From: Steroidobacteraceae bacterium
GTDB taxonomy: Bacteria; Pseudomonadota; Gammaproteobacteria; Steroidobacterales; Steroidobacteraceae
DNA: 64,000 nt
Assembly (NCBI GenBank): GCA_019187185.1
Contig: JABAQU010000020.1
Coordinates: 186,001 to 250,000, forward strand
Direction: 5' to 3'
Numbering within the stretch: position 1 is the stretch's first letter; each line of letters starts with the position of its first letter. The position numbers and the translations under genes are program-made. Below are positions 54,695-63,079 of the stretch, one piece after another. A model generated the notes under the pieces. It saw only the letters and a program-made list of their open reading frames with translations, was not told the origin of the DNA and did no database searches.

Positions 54695-54839
54695 GAGGAC
54701 TGATTCTAACGGGTCATTGCCGAGGTGCCACGGTGATCGCGTCGACCTCCCCCTCGTGGCCGGCACCGCGATCCGAACGGCGGACCGGTCAGGGTACATG
54801 CACGTCGGCAACACACCAGGTTGCACTCGGGCGGAGCTC

Positions 54840-54866
54840 AAATCTGCAGTGAACGTCTGCAAAACT
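54840..54866. promoter_or_regulatory. Second copy of the LysR-linked operator (LLM / TonB-receptor interval)
   Basis: The right arm CTGCAAAACT (54857-54866) is identical to the arm beside the LysR gene; the spacer is again seven bases (TGAACGT); the left arm AAATCTGCAG (54840-54849) matches 7 of 10. A 15-base string, GTCTGCAAAACTTCG (54855-54869), is shared exactly with the complement of 58304-58318. It lies 72 bases before the receptor start. Confidence 0.65.
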
Positions 54867-54938
54867 TCGTGTTTACAACCTCATGGAGGCCACCTAGCTT
54901 GCCTTTCGATGCACAAATGGGCCGGAGGGATGACGAAG

Positions 54939-57335
54939 ATGCGATTGACTCAGCGCACCCGTGCAACTGGCAGAGTCCGCAATGCGGTGGCAACGGTCGC
55001 ACTTGCCGCCGCGAGCACTGCGGCATGGGCGCAGGGGGCATCGCCAACCAGCGCGACCATGCTGGATGAGATCGTCGTCACCGCCGAACGACGCGAGACC
55101 GCGCTGCAGGACACGCCCATCTCGCTGGCCGTCATCGGAACCGGGCAACTCGAGGCGATTGGCGCGTTCGAGATCAGCGACATCTCCGACCAGATACCGA
55201 ATGTCCGCATCAATTCGATCGCCGGTTCACAGTCGAACATCGGTATCGGCATCCGGGGCGTCTCGGCGACCGACACGCAGCTCGCGATGGATCCGGCAGT
55301 CGGCATCTATCTCGATGGCGTGTACATCGGCCGCCATACCGGCGCAGTATTCGACATCGTCGACCTCGAGCGGATCGAGGTGCTGCGCGGCCCGCAGGGG
55401 ACTCTCTATGGTCGCAACTCCACGGGGGGCGCGATCAATCTCGTGACGCGCAGGCCGGGTGACGAGCTGGCGTTTGACCAGACAGTCAGCTACGGCAGCG
55501 AAAATTTCCTCCGCAGCACGACTCGCGTGAACCTGCCGATATCCGGGCAGCTTGCCACCTCGCTCTCGTACAACCACACGCAGCGCGACGGTTACGTGGA
55601 GAGCCTTTACAGCGGCAAGGATCTCGGTGGCATCCAGTCCGATGCCGCTCGCCTTGCGCTGCGCTGGGCCCCGGGCGAGCGCTTCACGGCAGATTATGCG
55701 TTCGATTGGTCGCAGCGTCAGGCGAACAACGCGACCGCGCAGCTGGTGCATGTACGGCCACTGCAGATCGGTCTCGGCGGCCGTTTCTATCAGCAGCTCG
55801 CGGCAGTGTCATCGCCGCAGCGCATGCAGAGGCTGCCGCTGGTCCAGGACAGCAATGACGAGAACACGGCGGATGTCTACGGCCACGCACTGACCCTGGA
55901 GTGGCGCCCGGCAGCGGATTTGACCGTGAAATCGATCAGCTCGTTCCGGACCTGGAAAGAAGATGAGCGTGGCAGCAGTTTCGGCGACGTGTTCGTCGAC
56001 GCCAACACGGTGCTGAACGGCGCGAGCGGGGCCTACATTCCCGCGGGTGAGCGAGTCGCGAACTTCTACTCCACACGCAAGGACAAGCAGGAGCAGTGGA
56101 GCGAGGAGCTGCAGCTGCTGGGATCGGCCTTCGAAAGCCGGCTGACCTACACGCTCGGAGCCTACTACTTCACCGAGGATGGCAAGGAAGCCAACCCGTC
56201 CATGTACGTGCTGCCCGCGCAGTTTGCGTTCGGCAGCCAGCCGCTCGCGACTCAAAGATTCCTGTGTGCGGATTTCATCTCGCCGACGCCGTGCCTTGGC
56301 AAGAGCGTGCGTCTGGGCAATCCCGCGTTCCGCTACTCCGTCGATAACGAGGCGTATGCGCTTTACGGGCAGCTGACCTGGGCGATCAACGATGCCGTCG
56401 ACCTCACGTTCGGCGGTCGCTGGTCGAGGGACCGCAGGTCCGCGACCCTGACTACCCTCTTCGGCGGCGTACCCGGCACGGTGGCAGGCAGCAAATCGTG
56501 GAGCGACTTCAGCCCGAACGGCACGCTGACCTGGAAGGTCAGGGATGACATCAACACCTATTTCAAGGTCGCCACTGCCTATCGCGCGGGTGGCTTCAAT
56601 GCCCGCGCGACGACCATGGCATCATTCCTGTCTCCGGTCGATGCCGAAACCGTGTTGGCGTATGAGCTCGGGCTCAAGTCAGAGTTCTGGGATCGTCGCG
56701 CGCGCTTCAACGTGGCGCTGTTCGACATGGACTACGAGGACCGCCAGGTGAAGCAGTTCGAGGCGGGCACGGGCGGCGCATCGCAGCGCTTCGTCAATGC
56801 CGGCAAGAGCAGCGCGCGCGGCGTGGAGATGGATTTCACGGTCTTGCCGATCGAAAGGCTGGAGTTCCGGCTGAGCTACGGCTATCTCGATGTGAAGTAC
56901 GATGAATACATCACCGCGGTCTCGAACCCCGTGACCGGGCTCGGCACCGGTGTCACGACCGACGTGTCCGGGATCGCCTCGACGCTGGTGCACGCGCCGA
57001 AGCACACGGGCGCGGCCAGCGCCGAGTACACCTTCCCGGCCACGAGCCACGGTACCTGGGCACTGTGGGCGGGCGCCACCTACGCGAGCCGCCGTGACTT
57101 CGACCCATTGCTCTACCTGTATACATCGACGCCGGCGCATACGTTGATCGATGCGCGCCTGACGCTGCGTGACGTTCCACTGAGAAGGGGCAGCCTGCTC
57201 TTCGCACTTTGGGGCCGCAACCTTGCGGACAAGAGCGTGCGCGAATGGAGCATTGATTTCGGCACCATGGGCTGGGCCATCAGCACCTTCGCCCCCGAAC
57301 GCACTTTCGGCGCCAACATCGGGTATCAATTCTAG
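54939..57335 (+). CDS. TonB-dependent outer-membrane receptor
   Basis: A 798-residue outer-membrane receptor. Start 54939 is preferred because GGAGGG lies 10 bases upstream; in-frame ATGs at 54930 and 54909 are possible. Signal peptide to about residue 33 (AWAQ), TonB-box-like LDEIVVTAERRE, plug domain (GVSATDTQLAMDPAVGIYLDGVYIGR, VLRGPQGTLYGRNSTGGAINLVTRRP), then a 22-strand barrel ending in the usual C-terminal Phe (GANIGYQF). This subgroup is common in sphingomonads and steroid- or lignin-degrading gammaproteobacteria for uptake of organic substrates. It sits with P450, LLM oxidoreductase and LysR genes. Confidence 0.93.
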   Translation: MRLTQRTRATGRVRNAVATVALAAASTAAWAQGASPTSATMLDEIVVTAERRETALQDTPISLAVIGTGQLEAIGAFEISDISDQIPNVRINSIAGSQSNIGIGIRGVSATDTQLAMDPAVGIYLDGVYIGRHTGAVFDIVDLERIEVLRGPQGTLYGRNSTGGAINLVTRRPGDELAFDQTVSYGSENFLRSTTRVNLPISGQLATSLSYNHTQRDGYVESLYSGKDLGGIQSDAARLALRWAPGERFTADYAFDWSQRQANNATAQLVHVRPLQIGLGGRFYQQLAAVSSPQRMQRLPLVQDSNDENTADVYGHALTLEWRPAADLTVKSISSFRTWKEDERGSSFGDVFVDANTVLNGASGAYIPAGERVANFYSTRKDKQEQWSEELQLLGSAFESRLTYTLGAYYFTEDGKEANPSMYVLPAQFAFGSQPLATQRFLCADFISPTPCLGKSVRLGNPAFRYSVDNEAYALYGQLTWAINDAVDLTFGGRWSRDRRSATLTTLFGGVPGTVAGSKSWSDFSPNGTLTWKVRDDINTYFKVATAYRAGGFNARATTMASFLSPVDAETVLAYELGLKSEFWDRRARFNVALFDMDYEDRQVKQFEAGTGGASQRFVNAGKSSARGVEMDFTVLPIERLEFRLSYGYLDVKYDEYITAVSNPVTGLGTGVTTDVSGIASTLVHAPKHTGAASAEYTFPATSHGTWALWAGATYASRRDFDPLLYLYTSTPAHTLIDARLTLRDVPLRRGSLLFALWGRNLADKSVREWSIDFGTMGWAISTFAPERTFGANIGYQF

Positions 57336-58213
57336 TCTTGCCCTCGCGCAGCGAGCCCCGCAACCAGGTAGTCCGAGAATGCGCGGATCGCGGCGCGCCG
57401 CAGCGCCTCGGGCAGCGCATAGAGGCAGATCTCCACCTCGGTGGTGAGCTCCGGGAGATCGAGTGGTACCAGCTCGGGATCGTTGCCGGCGAGAAAGTCC
57501 CAAGCCAGCGCGGCGCCGAGGCCGGCGTGCGCCAGTTGCATCGTCACCGTGCCGGAGGAGGCCATGGCGACAATGTTCAGATCTGCGCCGAGTGCGGACG
57601 ACGGCCGCCGCGACAGCTCATCGGTGATCTTCGAGGTGTCCCAGGCGATCCAGTCGACGTCCTGCGCGCGCAGGGGCCGGTCGCGGCCGCCGCGAAAGTT
57701 GCGGTGAATATAGGGCCGTGCAAAGAACCGGCCCAGCGATATGCGCTGGAAGCGGTCGATATTCTCGAGCGGTGCGAAGCGCGGAAATATATGCACGTCG
57801 GCCAGGCCCTTGGCGACGTCCACGAAATCGTTCGTCATGTCGAGCTGCCACACGATCTCCGGGTGACGCCGGCGAAACCCGACGAGATACGGCGCGACCA
57901 GCCTCAGCATGGATTCCGAAAGCGAGATCCGGATAGTGCCCCGCAGCGACGTGCACGGTTTGGTCGCCTGCTCTTCGAGTCGCGTGAACGAACTCTCGAT
58001 CTGTTCGAAAATCGGCAGCAGATCCTGGCCCTTGCCGGCCAGCGAATAGTCCGTGCCCTGCTTCTTGAAGAGCGGCGCACCCACGAATGCTTCCAGGGCC
58101 CGTATGCGTCTCATGATCGTCGTGTAATTGACCGACAGGCGCCTCGAAGCACCGGAAATGGTTCCCGCACGATAGAGCGCCAGGAAATAGCGGACATCAT
58201 CCCAGTGATACAT
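57332..58213 (-). CDS. LysR family transcriptional regulator
   Basis: A 293-residue LysR regulator. The start at 58213 gives MYHWDDVRYFLALYRAGTIS, the standard N-terminus, with helix-turn-helix GASRRLSVNYTTIMRRIRALEAFVGAPLF and a substrate-binding domain from about 90. Its stop overlaps that of the TonB receptor gene on the opposite strand: both use the palindrome CTAG at 57332-57335. A perfect inverted repeat lies upstream between it and the SnoaL-like gene, and a second copy in front of the receptor gene, so it likely regulates itself and both neighbours. Confidence 0.93.
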   Translation of the reverse strand: MYHWDDVRYFLALYRAGTISGASRRLSVNYTTIMRRIRALEAFVGAPLFKKQGTDYSLAGKGQDLLPIFEQIESSFTRLEEQATKPCTSLRGTIRISLSESMLRLVAPYLVGFRRRHPEIVWQLDMTNDFVDVAKGLADVHIFPRFAPLENIDRFQRISLGRFFARPYIHRNFRGGRDRPLRAQDVDWIAWDTSKITDELSRRPSSALGADLNIVAMASSGTVTMQLAHAGLGAALAWDFLAGNDPELVPLDLPELTTEVEICLYALPEALRRAAIRAFSDYLVAGLAARGQD

Positions 58214-58306
58214 GCCGGCGCAATGATAGCCGCGGTCGCGGCGACAGCGTAGCCCACGCCAGCGTGGTTGAAGTCGAGCGCCCGTCTCCAATGGCGACAA
58301 GATCGA

Positions 58307-58333
58307 AGTTTTGCAGACACTTGCTGCAAAACT
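58307..58333. promoter_or_regulatory. Perfect inverted repeat between lysR and SnoaL-like genes
   Basis: AGTTTTGCAG (58307-58316) and CTGCAAAACT (58324-58333) around ACACTTG. It lies 94 bases before the LysR start and 109 before the SnoaL-like start. The same element with one degenerate arm lies upstream of the TonB receptor gene, so it is the best candidate for the LysR binding site. Confidence 0.7.
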
Positions 58334-58441
58334 GATGAATCGGCAGCGTTCCATTTGGCTCGGGTCCGCCGCATGCTTCGGTACGCGCACTCGCTCCTGT
58401 TGCGACGCGAGCGCAACCGAACCCGATGGAAGCGAGTGCCG

Positions 58442-58993
58442 ATGAAGCGTACGTTCATGTCGACCTGTGTCGCGATCCTCCTCGGCGGAGGAGGTCACGC
58501 CATTGCGGGCGAGACTGGCGACAGAGCAGGAGATCCCCTGCACTCGGAGATGGAAATCGCGCGACTGCCCGTCAGCTATGCGTGGGCGGTGGACGGCAAG
58601 GACATCGACGAAATCATGGATCTCTTCGCGGACGATGCAGTGTACGACCTGTCCGCCTATGGCTATGCGAACGTGGTCGGGAGAGCCGCGATCAGGGAGC
58701 TCTTCACGCGTTCAGTGTTCCGTGCCGAGCAATGCTCCTTCAGCAGCATCTCGAACGTCCGGGTGAAAATTCAGGGATCGCGGGCGACCGGTTCCGACTA
58801 CTTCGTGCACATCGGCTACAACGACCGCAAGCTCGGAGAGAGCACACGGCACTACGTCGAGGGCCAGCACTTCTACGAGTTCGTCCGCCTGGCCGGCAAG
58901 TGGAAGATCTCGCGCATGGTCGGCCGCCCGACATTCCAGGCGGTCGAAAAGTTCGCGCCGGAATCACTCATGCACTGCGGGCAGAGATCCTGA
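58442..58993 (+). CDS. SnoaL-like (NTF2-fold) exported protein
   Basis: A 183-residue protein with a signal peptide (to about 23) and a SnoaL/NTF2-like cone fold: YAWAVDGKDIDEIMDLFADDAVYDLSAYG, GRAAIRELFTRSV, GSDYFVHIGYN, HYVEGQHFYEFVRLAGKWKISRM. Relatives include polyketide cyclases, steroid delta-isomerases and dehydratases of ring hydroxylation products, plus many without known activity. The start at 58442 begins the signal peptide. Divergent from lysR with the shared operator between them. Confidence 0.82.
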   Translation: MKRTFMSTCVAILLGGGGHAIAGETGDRAGDPLHSEMEIARLPVSYAWAVDGKDIDEIMDLFADDAVYDLSAYGYANVVGRAAIRELFTRSVFRAEQCSFSSISNVRVKIQGSRATGSDYFVHIGYNDRKLGESTRHYVEGQHFYEFVRLAGKWKISRMVGRPTFQAVEKFAPESLMHCGQRS

Positions 58994-59222
58994 ATCACGG
59001 CGCTCGACGAGTCACTGCAGCGCGGTCGCATTGGGCCCCGCCGCGCCCGTCCAGCACCTTGTCTACGGTGGACGGGGCCGCTTCTCCCGAGAATTCGGCA
59101 ACGACCCTTTAGTGGACAACGGGAGCTGCCGTCCACGGAATCTGCGTCTGCCGCACTCCGTCGAGACACGACAGAAAGCTGCGCGGCCTGCTCCGGGTCG
59201 GGGCCGACACTCTGCCCGTGAA

Positions 59223-59240
59223 ATGTGACGCACGTCACAT
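59223..59240. promoter_or_regulatory. CRP/Vfr/Clp-type binding site
   Basis: ATGTGACGCACGTCACAT is an 18-bp palindrome (8-bp arms, CA centre) containing the consensus TGTGA-N6-TCACA without mismatch. It lies about 110 bases upstream of the -24 element of the PEP-CTERM promoter, where an activator or co-regulator could act. Confidence 0.65.
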
Positions 59241-59348
59241 GAGCCTGCGCGACTCGTGTCGGCGAGCTTTACACCGCGGCCCTCCGGAATCTGTCACATC
59301 GCGCGCAAACCATTGAGCGTTGGTTGAATTTTCTTTCTGCCCCGGGCC

Positions 59349-59363
59349 TGGTCCGGCATTTGC
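59349..59363 (+). promoter_or_regulatory. Sigma-54-type promoter of the second PEP-CTERM gene
   Basis: TGGTCCGGCATTTGC has GG and GC separated by exactly 10 bases and ends in TTGC, the -24/-12 pattern. It ends 49 bases before the ATG. Together with the similar element at 51137 it suggests RpoN control of both PEP-CTERM genes. Confidence 0.65.
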
Positions 59364-59412
59364 TTTGGTACGGGTCATCTGATTTCGCGTTGGCTATCCG
59401 GAGAATTCACGA

Positions 59413-60132
59413 ATGGGCAGATTGGGCAAGACACTCGGGTCGGTGGCGGCTTGCGTGGCGCTGGGCGGAGTGGCCCAGGCGACGCCGCTCGCGATCGGCG
59501 ATGTGGTTCAGGTGCAAGACAGGAGCGGCACGGCGTTCACGCCGACGCCGGTCCCCGCGAATACGAATGGCCTTTACTCGAACGTGTCGTTCCTCCTGAA
59601 TGGAACGACGAGCACTTCGGCATTGGCAGGCCTGTTCGTACTCGATTACTCGACGACGGGCAGCGACTGGACGGAGTTCCTCAGTTTCTGCGTGGAGCCG
59701 GACGTCCATCTCGCGCCCTTCTCCAATCCCTACACGGTCTCGTCGCTGGGATCGAGCGAGTATTCCTCCGATCTGATCAGTGAGCTCTGGGGTCGCTATC
59801 GTGGTGATGTCGTCAGCGACGTGTCGGCCGCGGCGTTCCAGGTCGCAATCTGGGAACTCGCCTATGGCGAGACCGATCGCAACCTCGGCACGGGCGCCTT
59901 CCGCCTCACGAGTGGTGGTGACGTGGCCAGCCTCGCGTCCAGCTGGCTTTCGAGCCTGGATGGCACCGGACCGAAGGCGAGTGGCCTCCTGGTGCTCGCA
60001 AACAACCAGCGCCTGCCTGACCGCCAGGACCTGCTGACACAGGTCTCGGTGCCCGAGCCGGCAACGCTGGGGCTGTTCGGCCTGGGTCTGTTGGGCGTCG
60101 GCGTATCGCGCCGTCGCAAGCAGGCGCAGTAA
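59413..60132 (+). CDS. PEP-CTERM sorting-domain protein
   Basis: A 239-residue exported protein: signal peptide (to about 23, ending AQA), a beta-rich body (FLSFCVEPDVHLAPFSNPYTV, VSAAAFQVAIWELAYGE resembles the thioester-domain-like exported family with Cys and a paired region), and the tag VPEPATLGLFGLGLLGVGVSRRRKQAQ. Likely handed to exosortase for surface or matrix attachment. Behind its own sigma-54-type promoter, ending before a 12-bp hairpin. Confidence 0.9.
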   Translation: MGRLGKTLGSVAACVALGGVAQATPLAIGDVVQVQDRSGTAFTPTPVPANTNGLYSNVSFLLNGTTSTSALAGLFVLDYSTTGSDWTEFLSFCVEPDVHLAPFSNPYTVSSLGSSEYSSDLISELWGRYRGDVVSDVSAAAFQVAIWELAYGETDRNLGTGAFRLTSGGDVASLASSWLSSLDGTGPKASGLLVLANNQRLPDRQDLLTQVSVPEPATLGLFGLGLLGVGVSRRRKQAQ

Positions 60133-60155
60133 ATCGCTGCAGCGATCGGACAGGG

Positions 60156-60183
60156 CGGCGGCGCTCGGCAACGAGCGCCGCCG
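60156..60183. terminator. Hairpin between convergent genes (possible two-way terminator)
   Basis: A perfect 12-bp GC-rich stem (60156-60167 with 60172-60183) closed by a GCAA tetraloop, in the 55 bases between the convergent PEP-CTERM and kinase genes. It lacks a T-run on either strand, so terminator strength is uncertain. Confidence 0.5.
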
Positions 60184-60187
60184 TGAT

Positions 60188-63079
60188 TCAGTCGATCATC
60201 CCCCGCCAATTGATCGCAATCTGGATCTGCGCAGGCACGGGTTCATCGGTCGGCCGCATGTAGAAGATGCGGCTCCCGTCCGGGGTCACATCGTATTGCG
60301 TTCCCCAGTGCCCGAAGTCGATGCGAGGCAGGTTCGGCTGCGTCGGGAGTCCGAACTGCGGCTCTCCACTCGTCGTCCAGCGCACCGCAACGCTTTGCAG
60401 CTGTCCGCGAAGGTCGGCGAAGTACAGCATGCCTCCGTCCCGGCGCCACACGGGTTGTGTGCCGCCCTCGCCGGATGCGACGAACCGCCTCGGCGAACCC
60501 GAAACGGAATGCACCAGCACTACCGGTCGCCCGGCCTCCTCTGATACGTATGCGACCCATCGCCCGTCCGGCGAGTAACGCGCATCGTGCTCGTCATACG
60601 GCGCGGCAAGCAGCGGCTCCGCGCCGCCACCTGCCCGCGTCGCAATCGTCCACACGTTCCTGTTGCCCCCTTCGAGCACCGTGACCAGAAGCGTCGAGCC
60701 GTCCGCTCTCCAGTCCGTGGGCTCACAATAATCACCCGGGCAATCGAGCGAGTGGACGATGCCGGTCCCGTCGGCGGCAGCGATATTGAGCTTCAGGTCT
60801 CCTTGCCGGCCCGGCAGATGACCGGTGACGAATGCAAGTTGGCGACCGTCGGGAGACCATACCGGTGACATGTCCGGTTCGAGCGTATTCAACAGCGGAT
60901 ACGCCGTGCCACGCTCGAGATCCTCGATCCAGATGTCCGGCTGGCTTCTCGCATCGTCCATCCGCAACCGTGCGATCAACCGGCCATCCGGCGAGACGCG
61001 CGGCCAATTGTGCGCGTCCATTTTGTCCCAGAGTCGCAGTTCGCGACCGGCCATGGTGAGCAGCGCCATGCGTTTGCCGCTCGGAATCACGGTGTCTGCA
61101 AACGCCATCACGCCTTCCGACGCACTCGCCATGATCGGTATCACCAGCGAGTATTCGGCCGGCAGAAACTTGATCGTCCGGGCAGTCGCGGCAGCCGTGA
61201 GGCTCGAGTTGTCGAACTCGCGGACTTCGACGCGGCCGTTCGCAAGATAGGCGAGATCGGCCGACTTGCCGCCGGCGCGCGGCAGGTACGCGACACCATT
61301 GTCGGCGTAGAACAGCGGCTCGCCTGCACGAGCGGCGGGTCGATCGAGGCGACCGAGATAGATGCCCCGGCGATTCGCATTCACCGATTTGATGAAATAG
61401 AGAAAGTGCACGCCATCCGGCAATGCGATGGGCCACAAGTGGCCCGTTTCGCCGCGCGAAGGGTCGAGCAACGTGGCCGGCTCCGCGATCCCGCCATTGG
61501 CGGGCACTCGGCTGAGACCCGAGAGGACAATGTCCGGTGCAAACACGATCGTGCCCGAGGTGCTCCACGCGCCCCCACGACCGCCCGGGGCGTCGGCCAG
61601 TTCGGACGGCGCGCCCTCCGGCAGCGATACCTTCATCAGTTTGCTGCCGCGAAAATATGCGAGCGAGTGGCCATCCGGGGACCAGAACGGCAGGAACGCA
61701 CCGTCGGCGCCTGCAATGGCTTGCGCGCCGAGCGACTCGAGCGGACGAACGAAGAGTCGTGCGGCGGTCGCGTCTTGCGCGACGTACGCGACGCGGCGAC
61801 CGTCCGGCGCGACGACCGGTGCGGACGCGAGTTCCGTGCCCGCCGGCAAGCTCCACGTGAATCGTGTCAGCGCGCCGGCAGGTGGCGCCGCAGGGGTGTG
61901 ACTAGCCAGCCACCACCCGACGGCGACTGCGGCGGCCACCGCAAGCGGCGCGGCGAGAAGCAGCCACTTCGACTTCCTTGCAACTTCAAGCTGCCGACCG
62001 CCTCCGTCGGTCTCGGGCGGCAACGCGCTGTCCGCCGCCTGTGCGAGACTCCACGCCAGGTCGCGCGCCGACTGGAAGCGCGCCTCGGGCGCCTTGCTCA
62101 GCAAACGCATGACGATGCGCGCGATGGCAGGCGGCACACGCGCGTTGACGGAGCGAAGGTCCGCGGGCTCGCGCGTGAGGATGGCGTGCAGCGTTTCGAA
62201 AACGTTGGCCCCGCGAAACGGATGCTGCCCGGCCATCATCTCGTACATCATCACGCCCAGCGCAAAGAGATCTGCCCGCGGGTCCGGGGATCCACCCCGC
62301 ACTTGTTCTGGTGACATGTACGCCGCGGTCCCCGCGATCAGGCTCAAGGCAACGTCACCCGCGCCGTCCTGCACACTTCCCGCCGGCTGTTTGAGCTTCG
62401 CGAGCCCGAAGTCGAGCAGCTTGACGCCACCGTCCGCCTTAAGAAACGTGTTCTCCGGTTTCAGATCGCGATGGACGATTCCTCGCTCGTGCGCGGCGGA
62501 GAGTCCTTGCGCGATGTCGAGTGCGATGGCCGTCGCCTCGGCGATCGACATCGGTCCCGCCTCGAGGCGCTCACGCAGATTTCGTCCTTCGAGACACTCG
62601 GACACGATGTACGGCAGACCGTCGTGCTCGCCGACGTCATGGACAGTGAGGATGTTCGGGTGATTGAGCGTCCCGGCCGCACGCGCTTCTTCAGCGAACC
62701 GGCTCACCTTCCCGGTGTCCATCGCGAGATGCGGCAGCAGCACCTTGATCGCCACGTCCCGATCGAGCCGCCCATCCTTCGCACGCCACACTTCACCTGC
62801 CCCACCCGACCCGAGCGGCTGCATGATCGTGTAGACGCCTATCCGCTTGCCCGGTCCCAGGTTCAGACCTTCGGCTGCGAAGGACTGCGCGAGACGCTCG
62901 AGGGCAGACGTCCGCAGGAACTCGCCCGAGGCGTGCCCGGCACTCAGCAGTGACGCTGCGTCCGCGCGCAGCGCCGCGTTCGTGCCGCAAGCGCGAGCGA
63001 TGAAATCCGCCTGTTCGCCTTCGGGCAGGTGCCAAGCCTCCGTGAAAATCCCTTCGAGTTCCTGCCAGGCCGTGCTCAT
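60188..63079 (-). CDS. Serine/threonine protein kinase with PD40 beta-propeller
   Basis: A 963-residue membrane kinase. The N-terminal ~85 residues are helical. The kinase domain (about 90-360) has LGSGGAGEVWRAKD, VAIKVL (Lys), IVHRDLKPEN (catalytic Asp205), LLDFGLAKL and AAYMSPEQ. A membrane helix lies at ~385-405 (KSKWLLLAAPLAVAAAVAVGWWLA). The extracytoplasmic C-terminus is a TolB-like propeller (VVAPDGRRVAYVAQD, PFWSPDGHSLAYFRG, VWSPDGRQLAFVTG). The start at 63079 overlaps the ECF sigma stop (ATGA). The pair is a familiar kinase-ECF module in which phosphorylation may control the sigma factor. Confidence 0.93.
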   Translation of the reverse strand: MSTAWQELEGIFTEAWHLPEGEQADFIARACGTNAALRADAASLLSAGHASGEFLRTSALERLAQSFAAEGLNLGPGKRIGVYTIMQPLGSGGAGEVWRAKDGRLDRDVAIKVLLPHLAMDTGKVSRFAEEARAAGTLNHPNILTVHDVGEHDGLPYIVSECLEGRNLRERLEAGPMSIAEATAIALDIAQGLSAAHERGIVHRDLKPENTFLKADGGVKLLDFGLAKLKQPAGSVQDGAGDVALSLIAGTAAYMSPEQVRGGSPDPRADLFALGVMMYEMMAGQHPFRGANVFETLHAILTREPADLRSVNARVPPAIARIVMRLLSKAPEARFQSARDLAWSLAQAADSALPPETDGGGRQLEVARKSKWLLLAAPLAVAAAVAVGWWLASHTPAAPPAGALTRFTWSLPAGTELASAPVVAPDGRRVAYVAQDATAARLFVRPLESLGAQAIAGADGAFLPFWSPDGHSLAYFRGSKLMKVSLPEGAPSELADAPGGRGGAWSTSGTIVFAPDIVLSGLSRVPANGGIAEPATLLDPSRGETGHLWPIALPDGVHFLYFIKSVNANRRGIYLGRLDRPAARAGEPLFYADNGVAYLPRAGGKSADLAYLANGRVEVREFDNSSLTAAATARTIKFLPAEYSLVIPIMASASEGVMAFADTVIPSGKRMALLTMAGRELRLWDKMDAHNWPRVSPDGRLIARLRMDDARSQPDIWIEDLERGTAYPLLNTLEPDMSPVWSPDGRQLAFVTGHLPGRQGDLKLNIAAADGTGIVHSLDCPGDYCEPTDWRADGSTLLVTVLEGGNRNVWTIATRAGGGAEPLLAAPYDEHDARYSPDGRWVAYVSEEAGRPVVLVHSVSGSPRRFVASGEGGTQPVWRRDGGMLYFADLRGQLQSVAVRWTTSGEPQFGLPTQPNLPRIDFGHWGTQYDVTPDGSRIFYMRPTDEPVPAQIQIAINWRGMID

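Larger units (their letters stand above)
58994..59412. other. Regulatory non-coding region before the second PEP-CTERM gene
   Basis: About 420 bases without a convincing gene. It contains a CRP-type palindrome (59223-59240), a further TGTCACA half-site near 59290, and a sigma-54-type promoter (59349-59363). Nothing else stands out. Confidence 0.6.

Noticed and set aside
60133..60146. 14-bp palindrome ATCGCTGCAGCGAT after the second PEP-CTERM gene
   Set aside because: Lies at a gene end beside a stronger hairpin; no regulated start nearby.
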